The notes beneath the pieces are model-generated. The model was not told the DNA's origin and did not search any database. It worked only from the letters and a program-made list of their open reading frames with translations. Source: SHZI01 sp963802215 (GTDB lineage Bacteria > Pseudomonadota > Gammaproteobacteria > Steroidobacterales > GCA-2729495). From it: a DNA stretch of 64,000 nucleotides. The stretch lies in NCBI GenBank assembly GCA_963802215.1, contig CAWDHQ010000001.1, forward strand, positions 1,860,001-1,924,000. The letters run 5' to 3'. Of this stretch, positions 53,004 through 60,866 are shown one piece after another (positions within the stretch are counted from its first letter, which is position 1; the number at the start of each line of letters is the position of its first letter). A program made the position numbers and the translations under genes.

Positions 53004-54521
53004 CTAAAGCGGAACGGCGCTCAGTGCCTCGGCGAGAATCGTGTCGGCGACCAGGCAGCCATCCAGGTCCTCCGTGCCGAACACCGACACGGGCTGCCCT
53101 GGGCCGAGGTCGTCCAGCTCGCCGCGGGAGCTCGAGAAGCCATCGCTGTCGTCTACGATGAAGATCTCGGCGCCGACCGCATTGACGCATCGGTCCATCG
53201 CCCCGTCATTGACCAGCAACGTGCCCTCGGCCGTGTTTACGTCCACCACGGTGCCTTCAATGGCCGCGGCATCACCAGGCACAAGGTCCCCGAGGACCAC
53301 CAGCGGCGAGCGCAGCACATCGTCATCGCCGATCAGGAGAACGCCGTCCACCAGCGCGACGCGGTCGACCAGGATGTCGTCCCGCCCAAGTTCCTCGCCA
53401 TCGCGATTGAAAATGCGACTCTCGTCGAAGAACTGCACCGGCAGGCCCGACTCCGTGGAAATACCGTAGCCCGCGGCGACGTCAAGGCCGAAGCGGCTGG
53501 TCGCGGGATCCACTTCGGAGATAACGGTACCGAGGACTCGGCGGAAGGTGCCGAGCGGACCCTCCTCGACCACGTACGCATCGAGGGCGAAGTAGTGGCT
53601 TTCGCCGCCGGACCGGTCACCGTCGGAGTCATCATCACTGGAATTGTCGTCGCCGGAATCGTCGTCCATCTCCTCGTCGGCCAGCGGACGCAGGCGGCCG
53701 ATGACCGTGGCTTCCTCGCCCACGGCGAGGTCGTCGAATGCCTGGGGCAGGCCATCCTCGCCGAAGATGCCCGTGGCATCGTCGGTGCTGACGGTGACGC
53801 AGCGGCGGTCCCCGCTGCCGACAGCGCCATTGGTACGATCGTCACCCCAATGCGAAACGTACACCGTCTGGCACAATCGGAAATCGCCGGTAAGCGGATC
53901 AATCTCGGTGATCTCGCCATGGACCCGCGACAGCCGGGCCTGCGGGCGCTCGGTGCGGATGTCCACAAACACCACGGGGCGGATGATCAGCTTGCCGTTG
54001 CCCGTCTCGGTGATCTTCAGTGACTTCTCCATGTCGAAGTCGAGCTCGATGAAGATGACGTCGCCGCCAGCAAGGACGAACGAGTTGCGCGGGTTCAGGT
54101 CGATCTTGCCATTGCCGACGAGTTGCGGCTGCTCGCTGTCGATGACATTCCCCGTGTCGGGGTTGATGTCGTTGAGGACGAGGTCGGAGAGCTGCAGGCG
54201 GATCTTGCTGTAGCGGCCCGGGGGCACGTCGTCGGAGACCGCGAAGAGCTCGGAGAAATCTGTGAGCTTCAGGAGGTCCAGCGTCTGCGAGCCGCTGAAC
54301 AGCTGGACCTGGCTGTTATCGCCGATGAGCGTGACCGAGGTTATCGTGGCGATCGCCTCATCCCACTTTCCGACGGGCGCGTCGGTGATCAGCACACCGA
54401 CGGTGGCTGTTGTGTCGCTGGGTGCCGGAGCCGCCGCCGAGCCTCCGCCTCCACCACCGCAAGCCGTGAGAGTGAGCGCGGCAGCAACGGCTGCGGCAAT
54501 GCCTAACCATGGAGTGCGCAT
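53004..54521 (-). CDS. DUF4382/DUF5666-type lipoprotein
   Basis: The 505-residue protein has lipobox LTLTAC (C21) followed by six glycines. Residues of about 40-195 match DUF4382 (VGVLITDAPVGKWDEAIATITSV, PPGRYSKIRLQLSDLVLND). The rest has repeated short barrels of the DUF5666/OB-like type (ARLSRVHGEITEIDPLTGDF, EEATVIGRL, LGTVISEVDP, IEGTVVDVNTAEG). A stretch at about residues 285-307 is almost all aspartate, serine and glycine and may bind calcium. It is an envelope protein of unknown role. Confidence 0.82.
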   Translation of the reverse strand: MRTPWLGIAAAVAAALTLTACGGGGGGSAAAPAPSDTTATVGVLITDAPVGKWDEAIATITSVTLIGDNSQVQLFSGSQTLDLLKLTDFSELFAVSDDVPPGRYSKIRLQLSDLVLNDINPDTGNVIDSEQPQLVGNGKIDLNPRNSFVLAGGDVIFIELDFDMEKSLKITETGNGKLIIRPVVFVDIRTERPQARLSRVHGEITEIDPLTGDFRLCQTVYVSHWGDDRTNGAVGSGDRRCVTVSTDDATGIFGEDGLPQAFDDLAVGEEATVIGRLRPLADEEMDDDSGDDNSSDDDSDGDRSGGESHYFALDAYVVEEGPLGTFRRVLGTVISEVDPATSRFGLDVAAGYGISTESGLPVQFFDESRIFNRDGEELGRDDILVDRVALVDGVLLIGDDDVLRSPLVVLGDLVPGDAAAIEGTVVDVNTAEGTLLVNDGAMDRCVNAVGAEIFIVDDSDGFSSSRGELDDLGPGQPVSVFGTEDLDGCLVADTILAEALSAVPL

Positions 54522-54654
54522 GTTCTACGTCCCTTGTAGCGCTACGAGTTGCACGTAGGGTAGCGCACCAGACGACCCAAAACTTCGGCTCATCTGGCTT
54601 ATGTAAACTGACGCCGTTGGATGCGCGCCAGCCCGAGCCCTTAGGATGCCTGCC

Positions 54655-55500
54655 ATGGCCTTTCACGACCCCGCATCGCCCGACGCCGACGCCAGCGCCG
54701 TCGTGCTCTCGGCCTCCCGGCTCGCCCTGGCCGTCTGCGGGGTCGCCGTGTTCTGCGAGGTTTTCCTGGTCTGGGCCGACTTCTACTTGAACTACAGCCG
54801 CGGCACGTCCTACGGGCCCCTGCGCCGTTTTTTCAACATCGCGCGGGAGGATGGCGCCGCCTCGTGGTTTGGCGTGACGCAGACCGTGCTGATCGCACTG
54901 ACCCTGGTCGCCCTGCACCTCGGCAGCCGCGCCCGGCCGGACGCAACCCGCCTGCAACGCTGGGGCTGGCTGGTGCTCGCGGCCGCCTTCGCGTACATGG
55001 CATTCGACGACGGAACACAGTTTCACGAACGCATTGGTTCGGTGTGGGGCATCAGCCGCGAGCGAGCCTTGCTCGAAGGGGAAGCCGAGGGCTGGGCGGC
55101 GCACCTCGGTGCCATCTTTCCGAGCTACAACTGGCAGCTCCTGTTCCTGCCCCTGTTTGGCGCGCTCGGGCTCTTCATGCTCGCCTTCCTGTGGCGCGAA
55201 CTCGACTCCCGCGGCGCCCGCGCGGCGCTGCTCGCGAGCATCGGCCTGCTCGCCTGCGCCATCGCGCTGGATTTCGTCGAAGGGCTGCCCCGCTCGCATC
55301 CCTGGAACGTGATCACCGCCTGGTCACGCGATGCCGGGTGGAAGGCCTTCACCATGGAGCAGTTCGGCCGATCCGGCTTCGACGCCCTCCGGCATTTCGC
55401 GAAGGCACTCGAGGAATTCATCGAGATGCTCGCGCAGACGCTCCTTTGGGGCGCCCTGATACTGAGACTAGGCGGGTACGCGTTCCTGTTCAGGCGTTGA
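54655..55500 (+). CDS. Six-helix membrane protein of unknown function
   Basis: I do not recognise a named family. The 281-residue protein has about six helices. AFDDGTQFHERIGS in the loop after helix 3 and LDFVEGLPRSHPWNV after helix 5 are polar, possibly catalytic or metal-binding. AGGA lies 8 bases before ATG 54655; ATG 54646 is a less likely alternative. Its 3' end overlaps the convergent ABC exporter gene by 33 bases. Confidence 0.65.
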   Translation: MAFHDPASPDADASAVVLSASRLALAVCGVAVFCEVFLVWADFYLNYSRGTSYGPLRRFFNIAREDGAASWFGVTQTVLIALTLVALHLGSRARPDATRLQRWGWLVLAAAFAYMAFDDGTQFHERIGSVWGISRERALLEGEAEGWAAHLGAIFPSYNWQLLFLPLFGALGLFMLAFLWRELDSRGARAALLASIGLLACAIALDFVEGLPRSHPWNVITAWSRDAGWKAFTMEQFGRSGFDALRHFAKALEEFIEMLAQTLLWGALILRLGGYAFLFRR

Positions 55501-57294
55501 AGCGTCCGCCGGTTCCGCCTCGCCGAACTGCAGCTCCGCCAGACGCGCGTACAACGGATCCCGGCGGACCAGCTCGTCGTGGCGGCCGATGTCGACGATG
55601 CGGCCCTCGTTGATGACGACGATGCGATCCGCCTCGAGGACCGTCGCGAGGCGATGGGCGATGACGATCGTCGTCCTGTCCTTCTCGAGGAACTCCAGCG
55701 CCTCCTGCACCAGCCGCTCGCTCTCGGCATCCAGGGAACTGGTCGCCTCGTCGAGAAGCAGGATCGGCGGATCCTTGAGGATGGCGCGCGCAATCGCGAT
55801 GCGCTGGCGCTGGCCGCCCGACAGGCGCGTGCCGCGCTCGCCAAGAAAGGTGTCGTAGCCCTGGGGCAGTGCGCGGATGAACTCGTCCGCCGCCGCCGCC
55901 CTGGCGGCAGCCTCGATTTCGGGGTCCGATGCCTCGGGCCTGCCAAAGCGGATGTTCTCGCGCGCCGTAGCTCCAAAGATGACCGTGTCCTGCGGCACGA
56001 TGCCGACTCGTCCGCGGACGTCCTCCGGGCGCGCCTGGGCAATATCGACACCATCCACCAGGATGCGGCCCGACGAGAGGTCGTAGAAGCGCAGCAGCAA
56101 CTGGAAGGTGGTGGTCTTGCCCGCGCCCGAGGGTCCCACGAAGGCCACCCTTTCCCCAGGGGCAATGCTCAGGGAGAAATCCTGCAATGCCGGCACGCCG
56201 GGACGGGACGGATAGCTGAAGCACACGTCCTCGAACCGGATGCTGCCCTCGCGCCGGGGCGGCAAGGCCACCGGGTTCTCCGGCACCCTGATCCCGGGCT
56301 CGGCATTGAGGAGTTCCATGAGGCGTTCCATGGCGCCGGACGCCCGCTGGACCTCGCTCCAGACCTCGCTCAGCGAAGCGGCCGAGGCCGCCACGAACAT
56401 GGCGTAGAGCAGGAACTGGCCCAGCTGCCCGCCGCTGATCTCACCGTTCAGTACCGCGTGGGCGCCGATCCACAGGACGAAGGTGATCGCGCCGAACAGC
56501 GCCAGCACGGAGACCGCCGTCAGCATGGCGCCGGCCCTCGCGCGCCTGATCGCAGCCGTGAAACTCGCCTGGACGGCCTCGCCGAAGCGGCGTCCCTGGA
56601 ATTCCTCCATCGTGAAGGCCTGCACCGTCTGGATGGCATTCAGGGTCTCGCCAGCCATGCCGCTGGAATCGGCCACCCGGTCCTGGGCGGCGCGGGACAG
56701 TCCGCGCACCCGGCGACCGATCACGATGAGGGGTACGACCACCGCCGGCACGAGCAGGAGGATCATCCCCATCAGGCGCGGGCTGGTGATGGCCAGCATC
56801 ACCACCGAACCGCTCAGCTGAATGACATTACGGAGGGCGATCGAGATGCCCGAGCCCGCGATGGACTGGATGAGGGTCGTGTCGGTCGTGATTCGCGACA
56901 GGACTTCCCCCGTCTGGGTGACCTCGAAGAAGGTCGGGTCAAGGCGGAGGATGCGCCGGTAGACGGCCTGGCGAATGTCCGCCACCACGCGTTCGCCCAG
57001 CCAGTTCACCAGGTAGATCCGCGCCGCGGCGAAAACGCCGAAGATGAAGGCCACCCCGAACAGGTACAGGAAATAGCGGTCGATCTGCGCCGGGTCCTTG
57101 CCCGCGATGCCGAAATCGACGACGTAGCGGAGCGCAACGGGCAACCCCAGCAGGGCGCCGGCGCCGACAAGGAGGGCCACGAGCGCGAGGAGCAACATCC
57201 GCCAGTGGGGGCGGATGAACGGAAGCAGCTCCCGCAACGGGCGCAGCGACCGGCCCTTCGGACGGTTGGGCAGTTCGGCGTTGGGTGGTGGCAT
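55468..57294 (-). CDS. ABC exporter with fused membrane and ATPase domains (MsbA/ABCB type)
   Basis: From ATG 57294 the protein has 608 residues. Six helices (residues 30-320) form the exporter membrane domain with VVADIRQAVYRRILRLDPTFFE and GEVLSRITTDTTLIQS. The ATPase has Walker A GPSGAGKTTTFQ, signature RLSGGQRQRIAIARAILKDPP, Walker B ILLLDEATSSLDAES and switch histidine VIAHRLATV. It is of the lipid/drug exporter type, working as a homodimer. The open frame to 57639 is a spurious extension. It is divergent from the DUF6524-like gene. Confidence 0.92.
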   Translation of the reverse strand: MPPPNAELPNRPKGRSLRPLRELLPFIRPHWRMLLLALVALLVGAGALLGLPVALRYVVDFGIAGKDPAQIDRYFLYLFGVAFIFGVFAAARIYLVNWLGERVVADIRQAVYRRILRLDPTFFEVTQTGEVLSRITTDTTLIQSIAGSGISIALRNVIQLSGSVVMLAITSPRLMGMILLLVPAVVVPLIVIGRRVRGLSRAAQDRVADSSGMAGETLNAIQTVQAFTMEEFQGRRFGEAVQASFTAAIRRARAGAMLTAVSVLALFGAITFVLWIGAHAVLNGEISGGQLGQFLLYAMFVAASAASLSEVWSEVQRASGAMERLMELLNAEPGIRVPENPVALPPRREGSIRFEDVCFSYPSRPGVPALQDFSLSIAPGERVAFVGPSGAGKTTTFQLLLRFYDLSSGRILVDGVDIAQARPEDVRGRVGIVPQDTVIFGATARENIRFGRPEASDPEIEAAARAAAADEFIRALPQGYDTFLGERGTRLSGGQRQRIAIARAILKDPPILLLDEATSSLDAESERLVQEALEFLEKDRTTIVIAHRLATVLEADRIVVINEGRIVDIGRHDELVRRDPLYARLAELQFGEAEPADASTPEQERVPA

Positions 57295-57355
57295 CGTGCC
57301 CTGGAGTACTCGTCTGGAGGTAGAATGCGTGCAGTTTAGCGCGGGAGAGGCCCCG

Positions 57356-57811
57356 ATGGCCGGAGACCAGATCAGCGGACGCGCGGCCGACGAGCCCGGC
57401 TTCACGTTTGGCAGCGTGCTCCTCCGACTGACATTTGCCCTCGTCGTCGTGCTGCTGACATTCAATCCGAGTGGCTTCTCGTTTTTCCACTGGGCTCGCG
57501 ACGCCTTCCTTGCCAGCAGCCTCGGGCCGCTGCACGTGCTCGCCGGTCTTGCCCTACTTGGCGGATGGGTACTGTTCGTGCAGGCGACCCGGCAGTCGCT
57601 GGGACTGTTCGGCATCCTGCTGGTGGGCAGCCTGTTCACCGTCCTCGTCTGGATGCTTTTTTTCTATGACGTGGTGGACACCACTTCCGGCTCGACACTG
57701 ATCTGGCTCGCCCTGATCGGCGTGGCGGTGATCCTGACGGTCGGGATGTGCTGGGCCCACCTGCGGCGGCGGCTGTCGGGCCAGGCCACGGTGGACGAAG
57801 TTCGGGACTGA
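57356..57811 (+). CDS. DUF6524-like four-helix membrane protein
   Basis: From ATG 57356 (GGGAGAGG upstream) the protein has 151 residues and four helices. FTFGSVLLRLTFALVVVLLTF, then NPSGFSFFHWARDAF, resembles the DUF6524 family, which has this NPxGxSxFHW start after helix 1. Function is unknown. It is divergent from the ABC exporter and is followed by the palindromic non-coding locus. Confidence 0.65.
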   Translation: MAGDQISGRAADEPGFTFGSVLLRLTFALVVVLLTFNPSGFSFFHWARDAFLASSLGPLHVLAGLALLGGWVLFVQATRQSLGLFGILLVGSLFTVLVWMLFFYDVVDTTSGSTLIWLALIGVAVILTVGMCWAHLRRRLSGQATVDEVRD

Positions 57812-57832
57812 CCTTCTGGCGGTCATTTCCGG

Positions 57833-57873
57833 GCCGTATCCCGGGGGAATACCCCCCATTTGGGGGATACGGC
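57833..57873. promoter_or_regulatory. Nested palindromes with mutually exclusive hairpins
   Basis: Outer arms GCCGTATCCC (57833-57842) and GGGATACGGC (57864-57873) are perfect reverse complements. Between them GGGGG-AATA-CCCCC (57843-57856) and CCCCCC-ATTT-GGGGG (57852-57866) compete for the same C-run. As DNA, TACCCCCC-ATTT-GGGGGATA is an operator-like site centred about 65 bases before a predicted start site. Confidence 0.6.
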
Positions 57874-57890
57874 ATCACCCGTTTGGAGGA

Positions 57891-58007
57891 TTTATTTCTC
57901 CGCAAACCTCTATATAAGAATATTCGTCGGGAAGGCTTCCTAGACTAATCCTCCAGGACCCGGCACAGCCCCCGGCCCCGCCCCACGCGGGCCGGGGGCT
58001 GGTTTTT
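57891..58007 (+). ncRNA. Candidate small RNA gene with AT-rich promoter and terminator
   Basis: An AT-rich patch (57891-57924, about one third GC in a 67% GC genome) contains TATATAAGAATATT, with a -10-like TATAAG at 57913-57918. There is no good -35, as in activator-dependent promoters. From about 57925 a transcript of about 80 bases would contain a GGAAG-G-CTTCC hairpin and end in the strong terminator at 57966-58007. No open frame fits. The call is a prediction from layout only. Confidence 0.45.
57966..58007 (+). terminator. Rho-independent terminator
   Basis: CAGCCCCCGGCCC (57966-57978) pairs with GGGCCGGGGGCTG (57989-58001), a 13-base-pair perfect stem with a 10-base loop, then GTTTTT. 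It ends the candidate small RNA and precedes the 50-residue membrane protein gene. Confidence 0.92.
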
Positions 58008-58041
58008 CTGAGCTGCCCTCACCTTCAGCTATCCTGACCTC

Positions 58042-58194
58042 ATGGGTGGCTGGTTCTGGCTCATTGCCCTCGGACTGTTCCTGGTCCTGGTGGGCATCTA
58101 CATGCACTGGAGCGTCGTCCTGCTGGGCGCACTGCTGCCGTTCATTCCCGTCGTGGCTGAGTTATTGCGCCGCCGCCGGAACAGGCGGCCCTGA
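58042..58194 (+). CDS. 50-residue membrane protein
   Basis: ATG 58042 opens a frame MGGWFWLIALGLFLVLVGIY, then MHWSVVLLGALLPFIPVVAE, ending in LLRRRRNRRP and TGA at 58192-58194. It has two short hydrophobic helices, or one helix and a re-entrant segment, and a basic tail that should stay in the cytoplasm by the positive-inside rule. Composition and codon use look like real coding sequence. I know no family for it. It lies between a terminator and the DUF2849 gene. Confidence 0.55.
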   Translation: MGGWFWLIALGLFLVLVGIYMHWSVVLLGALLPFIPVVAELLRRRRNRRP

Positions 58195-58355
58195 AAGCGC
58201 ACCTTCGGCGGCACGTTGGCCAGCGACCAGACTCGACCCGGACGCCATACAGGTCATGCGTCTGGAATATGGATGCAACCAATCTGACTATGCCGCCACC
58301 CCGGCCATGGCTAAGCTGGTGTCCGGGCCAGCTTTCCTGCTGGCAATCAAGGCTC

Positions 58356-58646
58356 ATGGACACGACGGGACAAATGGTTCTGGCAAACCGGCTGACTGAT
58401 GGCCGTGTGGTATTCCTGGCCGCTGATGGCAGCTGGGTCGAGGAAATCGGCCGCGGCAAAGTTGCTGCGGACCCGGACACGGCCCGGCGCCTGCTGAACG
58501 CGGCCCTGCAGGCGGAATCCCGCAACGCCGTGGTGGAGCCCTGCCTGATCGGCATCCGGCACGTTGCGGGGCAGCGGCAGCCGGTGGCCTTCAGGGAAGC
58601 CATCCGGGCGGCCGGGCCCACCGTGCGCACCGACCTCGCGGACTGA
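58356..58646 (+). CDS. DUF2849 protein of the sulfite reductase cluster
   Basis: The 96-residue protein (ATG 58356; ATG 58374 also possible) reads VLANRLTDGRVVFLAADGSWV, then PDTARRLLNAALQAESRNAVVEPCLI. This is the DUF2849 family, whose genes almost always sit directly before cysI in Proteobacteria. A role in assembly or regulation of sulfite reduction is inferred from that constant linkage. CysI starts five bases after its stop. Confidence 0.85.
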   Translation: MDTTGQMVLANRLTDGRVVFLAADGSWVEEIGRGKVAADPDTARRLLNAALQAESRNAVVEPCLIGIRHVAGQRQPVAFREAIRAAGPTVRTDLAD

Positions 58647-58651
58647 ACGCC

Positions 58652-60325
58652 ATGTACCGCTACGACGAATTCGACCACACGCTGGTTGCCGAGCGGATCG
58701 CGACGTTCCGGCGCCAGGTGCAGCGGCGCCTGAGCGGGGACCTCACTGAGGACCAGTTCAAGCCCCTGCGGCTCATGAACGGCCTGTACCTGCAGCTGCA
58801 CGCCTACATGCTGCGGGTGAACATCCCCTACGGTTGCCTCTCGGCACGGCAGCTACGGCAACTGGCCTTCATCGCCCGGCGCCATGACCGGGGTTTCGGG
58901 CACTTCACGACGCGGCAGAACATCCAGTACAACTGGATCCGGCTGGACGAAACGCCGGACGCGCTGGCGGCGCTCGCCGAGGTGGAGATGAACGCGATGC
59001 AGTCGTCGGGCAACTGCGTCCGCAACATCACGGCCGACCAGTTCGCCGGCCGGGCGCGGGACGAGGTGGAGGACCCCCGGCCCTGGTGCGAACTGATCCG
59101 GCAGTGGTCCATTCTCCACCCGGAATTTTCCTACCTCCCACGCAAGTTCAAGATCGCCGTCTCCGGCGCGACCGTGGACCGGGCAGCCGTGAAGTTCCAC
59201 GACGTCGGCCTGTACCTGCGCCGGAATGCCGACGGGGTCGTCGGCTTCGAGGTCATCGCGGGGGGCGGCCAGGGCCGGCTGCCCTACGTGGGCCACACCA
59301 TCCGCGAATGGCTGGCCAAGGAGGACCTGCTGTCCTATCTCGAGGCAATCCTGCGCATCTACAACCTGGGCGGGCGCCGGGACAACCCCCAGAAGGCCCG
59401 CATCAAGGTCCAGGTGAATGCGCTGGGACCCGACGAGTTCCGCCGGCTCGTCGACGAGGAGTGGGAACAGATCCGCCGGAGTCCCCTCCTCGGCGTACCC
59501 CGGGCGGAGATCGAGCGGATTGCGGCGTACTTCGCCGACCCGGCGTGGGAAACCCTCCCGGACGGGTCGGCCGCCCTTGTGGAACAGCGTACGGCCGACC
59601 CGGCCTTCGACGACTGGTACCGCGCCAACGTCATCGAACATCGCACGCCCGGGTACGCCATCGTCAACCTGTCGCTGAAGGCGCCCGGGATAGCGCCAGG
59701 CGACCTCACCGCCGACCAGATGGACCGGGTCGCCGACCTGGCCGACCGGTTCAGCCTGGGCGAGCTGCGGGTTTCCCACCGCCAGAACCTCGTGTTCCCC
59801 GACGTGCGGCAGAAGGACCTGCCTGCGCTCTGGGCGGAACTCGGCAAGCTGTCCCTCGCCACTCCCAATATCGGCCAGCTGACCGACATCATCGCCTGCC
59901 CGGGACTCGACTTCTGCGCGCTGGCCAATGCCCGGGCGATCCCCGTAGCGCAGGACATCGGCACGTATTTCAGCGACGCAGCCGTCCTGCAGGACATCGG
60001 CGAACTGACGATCAACATCTCCGGCTGCATGAACGCCTGCGGCCACCATCACGTGGGACACATCGGCATCCTCGGCGTGGAGAAGAACGGGCAGGAGTTC
60101 TACCAGCTGACGCTGGGGGGCTCCTCCGGCGAGGATGCCTCGCTGGGCGACCGGCTGGGCCGGAGCATCTCCGCCGCCGAGGTGCCGCCGGCTATCGACG
60201 CGATCGTGGAGCGGTACAAGTCACTACGTCTCACGGACGAGCGCTTCCTGGACACCTACCGGCGGGTCGGCATCGAGCCCTTCAAGGAAGCGGTCTACGG
60301 TCCGCGGACACGGGAGGTCGCCTGA
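58652..60325 (+). CDS. cysI: Sulfite/nitrite reductase hemoprotein (CysI type)
   Basis: The 557-residue protein binds siroheme and a [4Fe-4S] cluster through C416, C422 (CPGLDFC) and C459, C463 (CMNAC). The siroheme-contact region NIPYGCLSARQLRQLAFIA and FGHFTTRQNIQYNWI is present in the first half. It reduces sulfite to sulfide for cysteine synthesis; the DUF2849 and DUF934 partners favour sulfite over nitrite. The next gene starts inside its stop codon (TGATG), so translation is coupled. Confidence 0.9.
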   Translation: MYRYDEFDHTLVAERIATFRRQVQRRLSGDLTEDQFKPLRLMNGLYLQLHAYMLRVNIPYGCLSARQLRQLAFIARRHDRGFGHFTTRQNIQYNWIRLDETPDALAALAEVEMNAMQSSGNCVRNITADQFAGRARDEVEDPRPWCELIRQWSILHPEFSYLPRKFKIAVSGATVDRAAVKFHDVGLYLRRNADGVVGFEVIAGGGQGRLPYVGHTIREWLAKEDLLSYLEAILRIYNLGGRRDNPQKARIKVQVNALGPDEFRRLVDEEWEQIRRSPLLGVPRAEIERIAAYFADPAWETLPDGSAALVEQRTADPAFDDWYRANVIEHRTPGYAIVNLSLKAPGIAPGDLTADQMDRVADLADRFSLGELRVSHRQNLVFPDVRQKDLPALWAELGKLSLATPNIGQLTDIIACPGLDFCALANARAIPVAQDIGTYFSDAAVLQDIGELTINISGCMNACGHHHVGHIGILGVEKNGQEFYQLTLGGSSGEDASLGDRLGRSISAAEVPPAIDAIVERYKSLRLTDERFLDTYRRVGIEPFKEAVYGPRTREVA

Positions 60326-60816
60326 TGGGCCTGATTCGTGATGGCAGGCTGGCGCCAGATCCCTTCACTGACGCAACACGCCTGGAGGAATTGCCGACGG
60401 GCGTGCCCCTGATCGTCAGCCTGGAGCAGTGGCAGGCCCATCGGGACGCACTGCTGGCCCGGGGCACGCCGCTGGGTATCCGCCTCCGGAGCGACCAGTC
60501 CCCTGCCCGGATCGCCGATGATCTCGCGCATGTCGCCGTCGTGGCACTGGAGTTTCCCAGGTACCGGGACGGTCGCGCCTACACCCACGCCCGGATCCTG
60601 AAGGAACGCCTCGGCTACACCGGCGAGATCCGCGCCGTGGGCGACGTGCTGCAGGAGCAGCTGCATTTCATGCAGCGCTGCGGGTTCAACACCTTCGACG
60701 TGGCGGCCCCGGACCCCGGGCTGGCCTGGCGGACGATCGCGGGCGACCACACCGTCTGGTACCAGGCCACCGGGGACGGCCGGCCCCGCGCCCTCAACCG
60801 CCGCCACCGCGGGTAG
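60325..60816 (+). CDS. DUF934 protein of the sulfite reductase cluster
   Basis: The 163-residue protein matches DUF934: LIVSLEQWQAHRDALL, GIRLRSDQSP, VALEFPRYRDGRAYTHARIL, and LGYTGEIRAVGDVLQEQLHFMQRCGFN. It follows cysI in most genomes that have it and is thought to serve sulfite reduction, perhaps as an electron-transfer or assembly factor. No cysH (PAPS/APS reductase) follows here, as it often does elsewhere. Its TAG stop is the TAG of a GTAG repeat. Confidence 0.88.
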   Translation: MGLIRDGRLAPDPFTDATRLEELPTGVPLIVSLEQWQAHRDALLARGTPLGIRLRSDQSPARIADDLAHVAVVALEFPRYRDGRAYTHARILKERLGYTGEIRAVGDVLQEQLHFMQRCGFNTFDVAAPDPGLAWRTIAGDHTVWYQATGDGRPRALNRRHRG

Positions 60817-60835
60817 GAGTGGCTTCAGCCGCGAC
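60813..60835 (+). repeat. GTAG REP unit, single
   Basis: The unit reads GTAGGAGTGGCTTCAGCC then GCGAC; T in GAGTGG weakens the first stem base pair of GCGGC-TTCA-GCCGC. Its TAG (60814-60816) is the stop codon of the DUF934 gene. It separates the sulfite reductase cluster from the serine hydrolase. Confidence 0.8.
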
Positions 60836-60866
60836 CTTGCCGGCGGCATGAAAGCGGGAGCCCTGC

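Noticed and set aside
58853..60061. A 402-codon minus-strand frame opposite cysI
   Set aside because: Shadow of cysI; no domain and no ribosome site.
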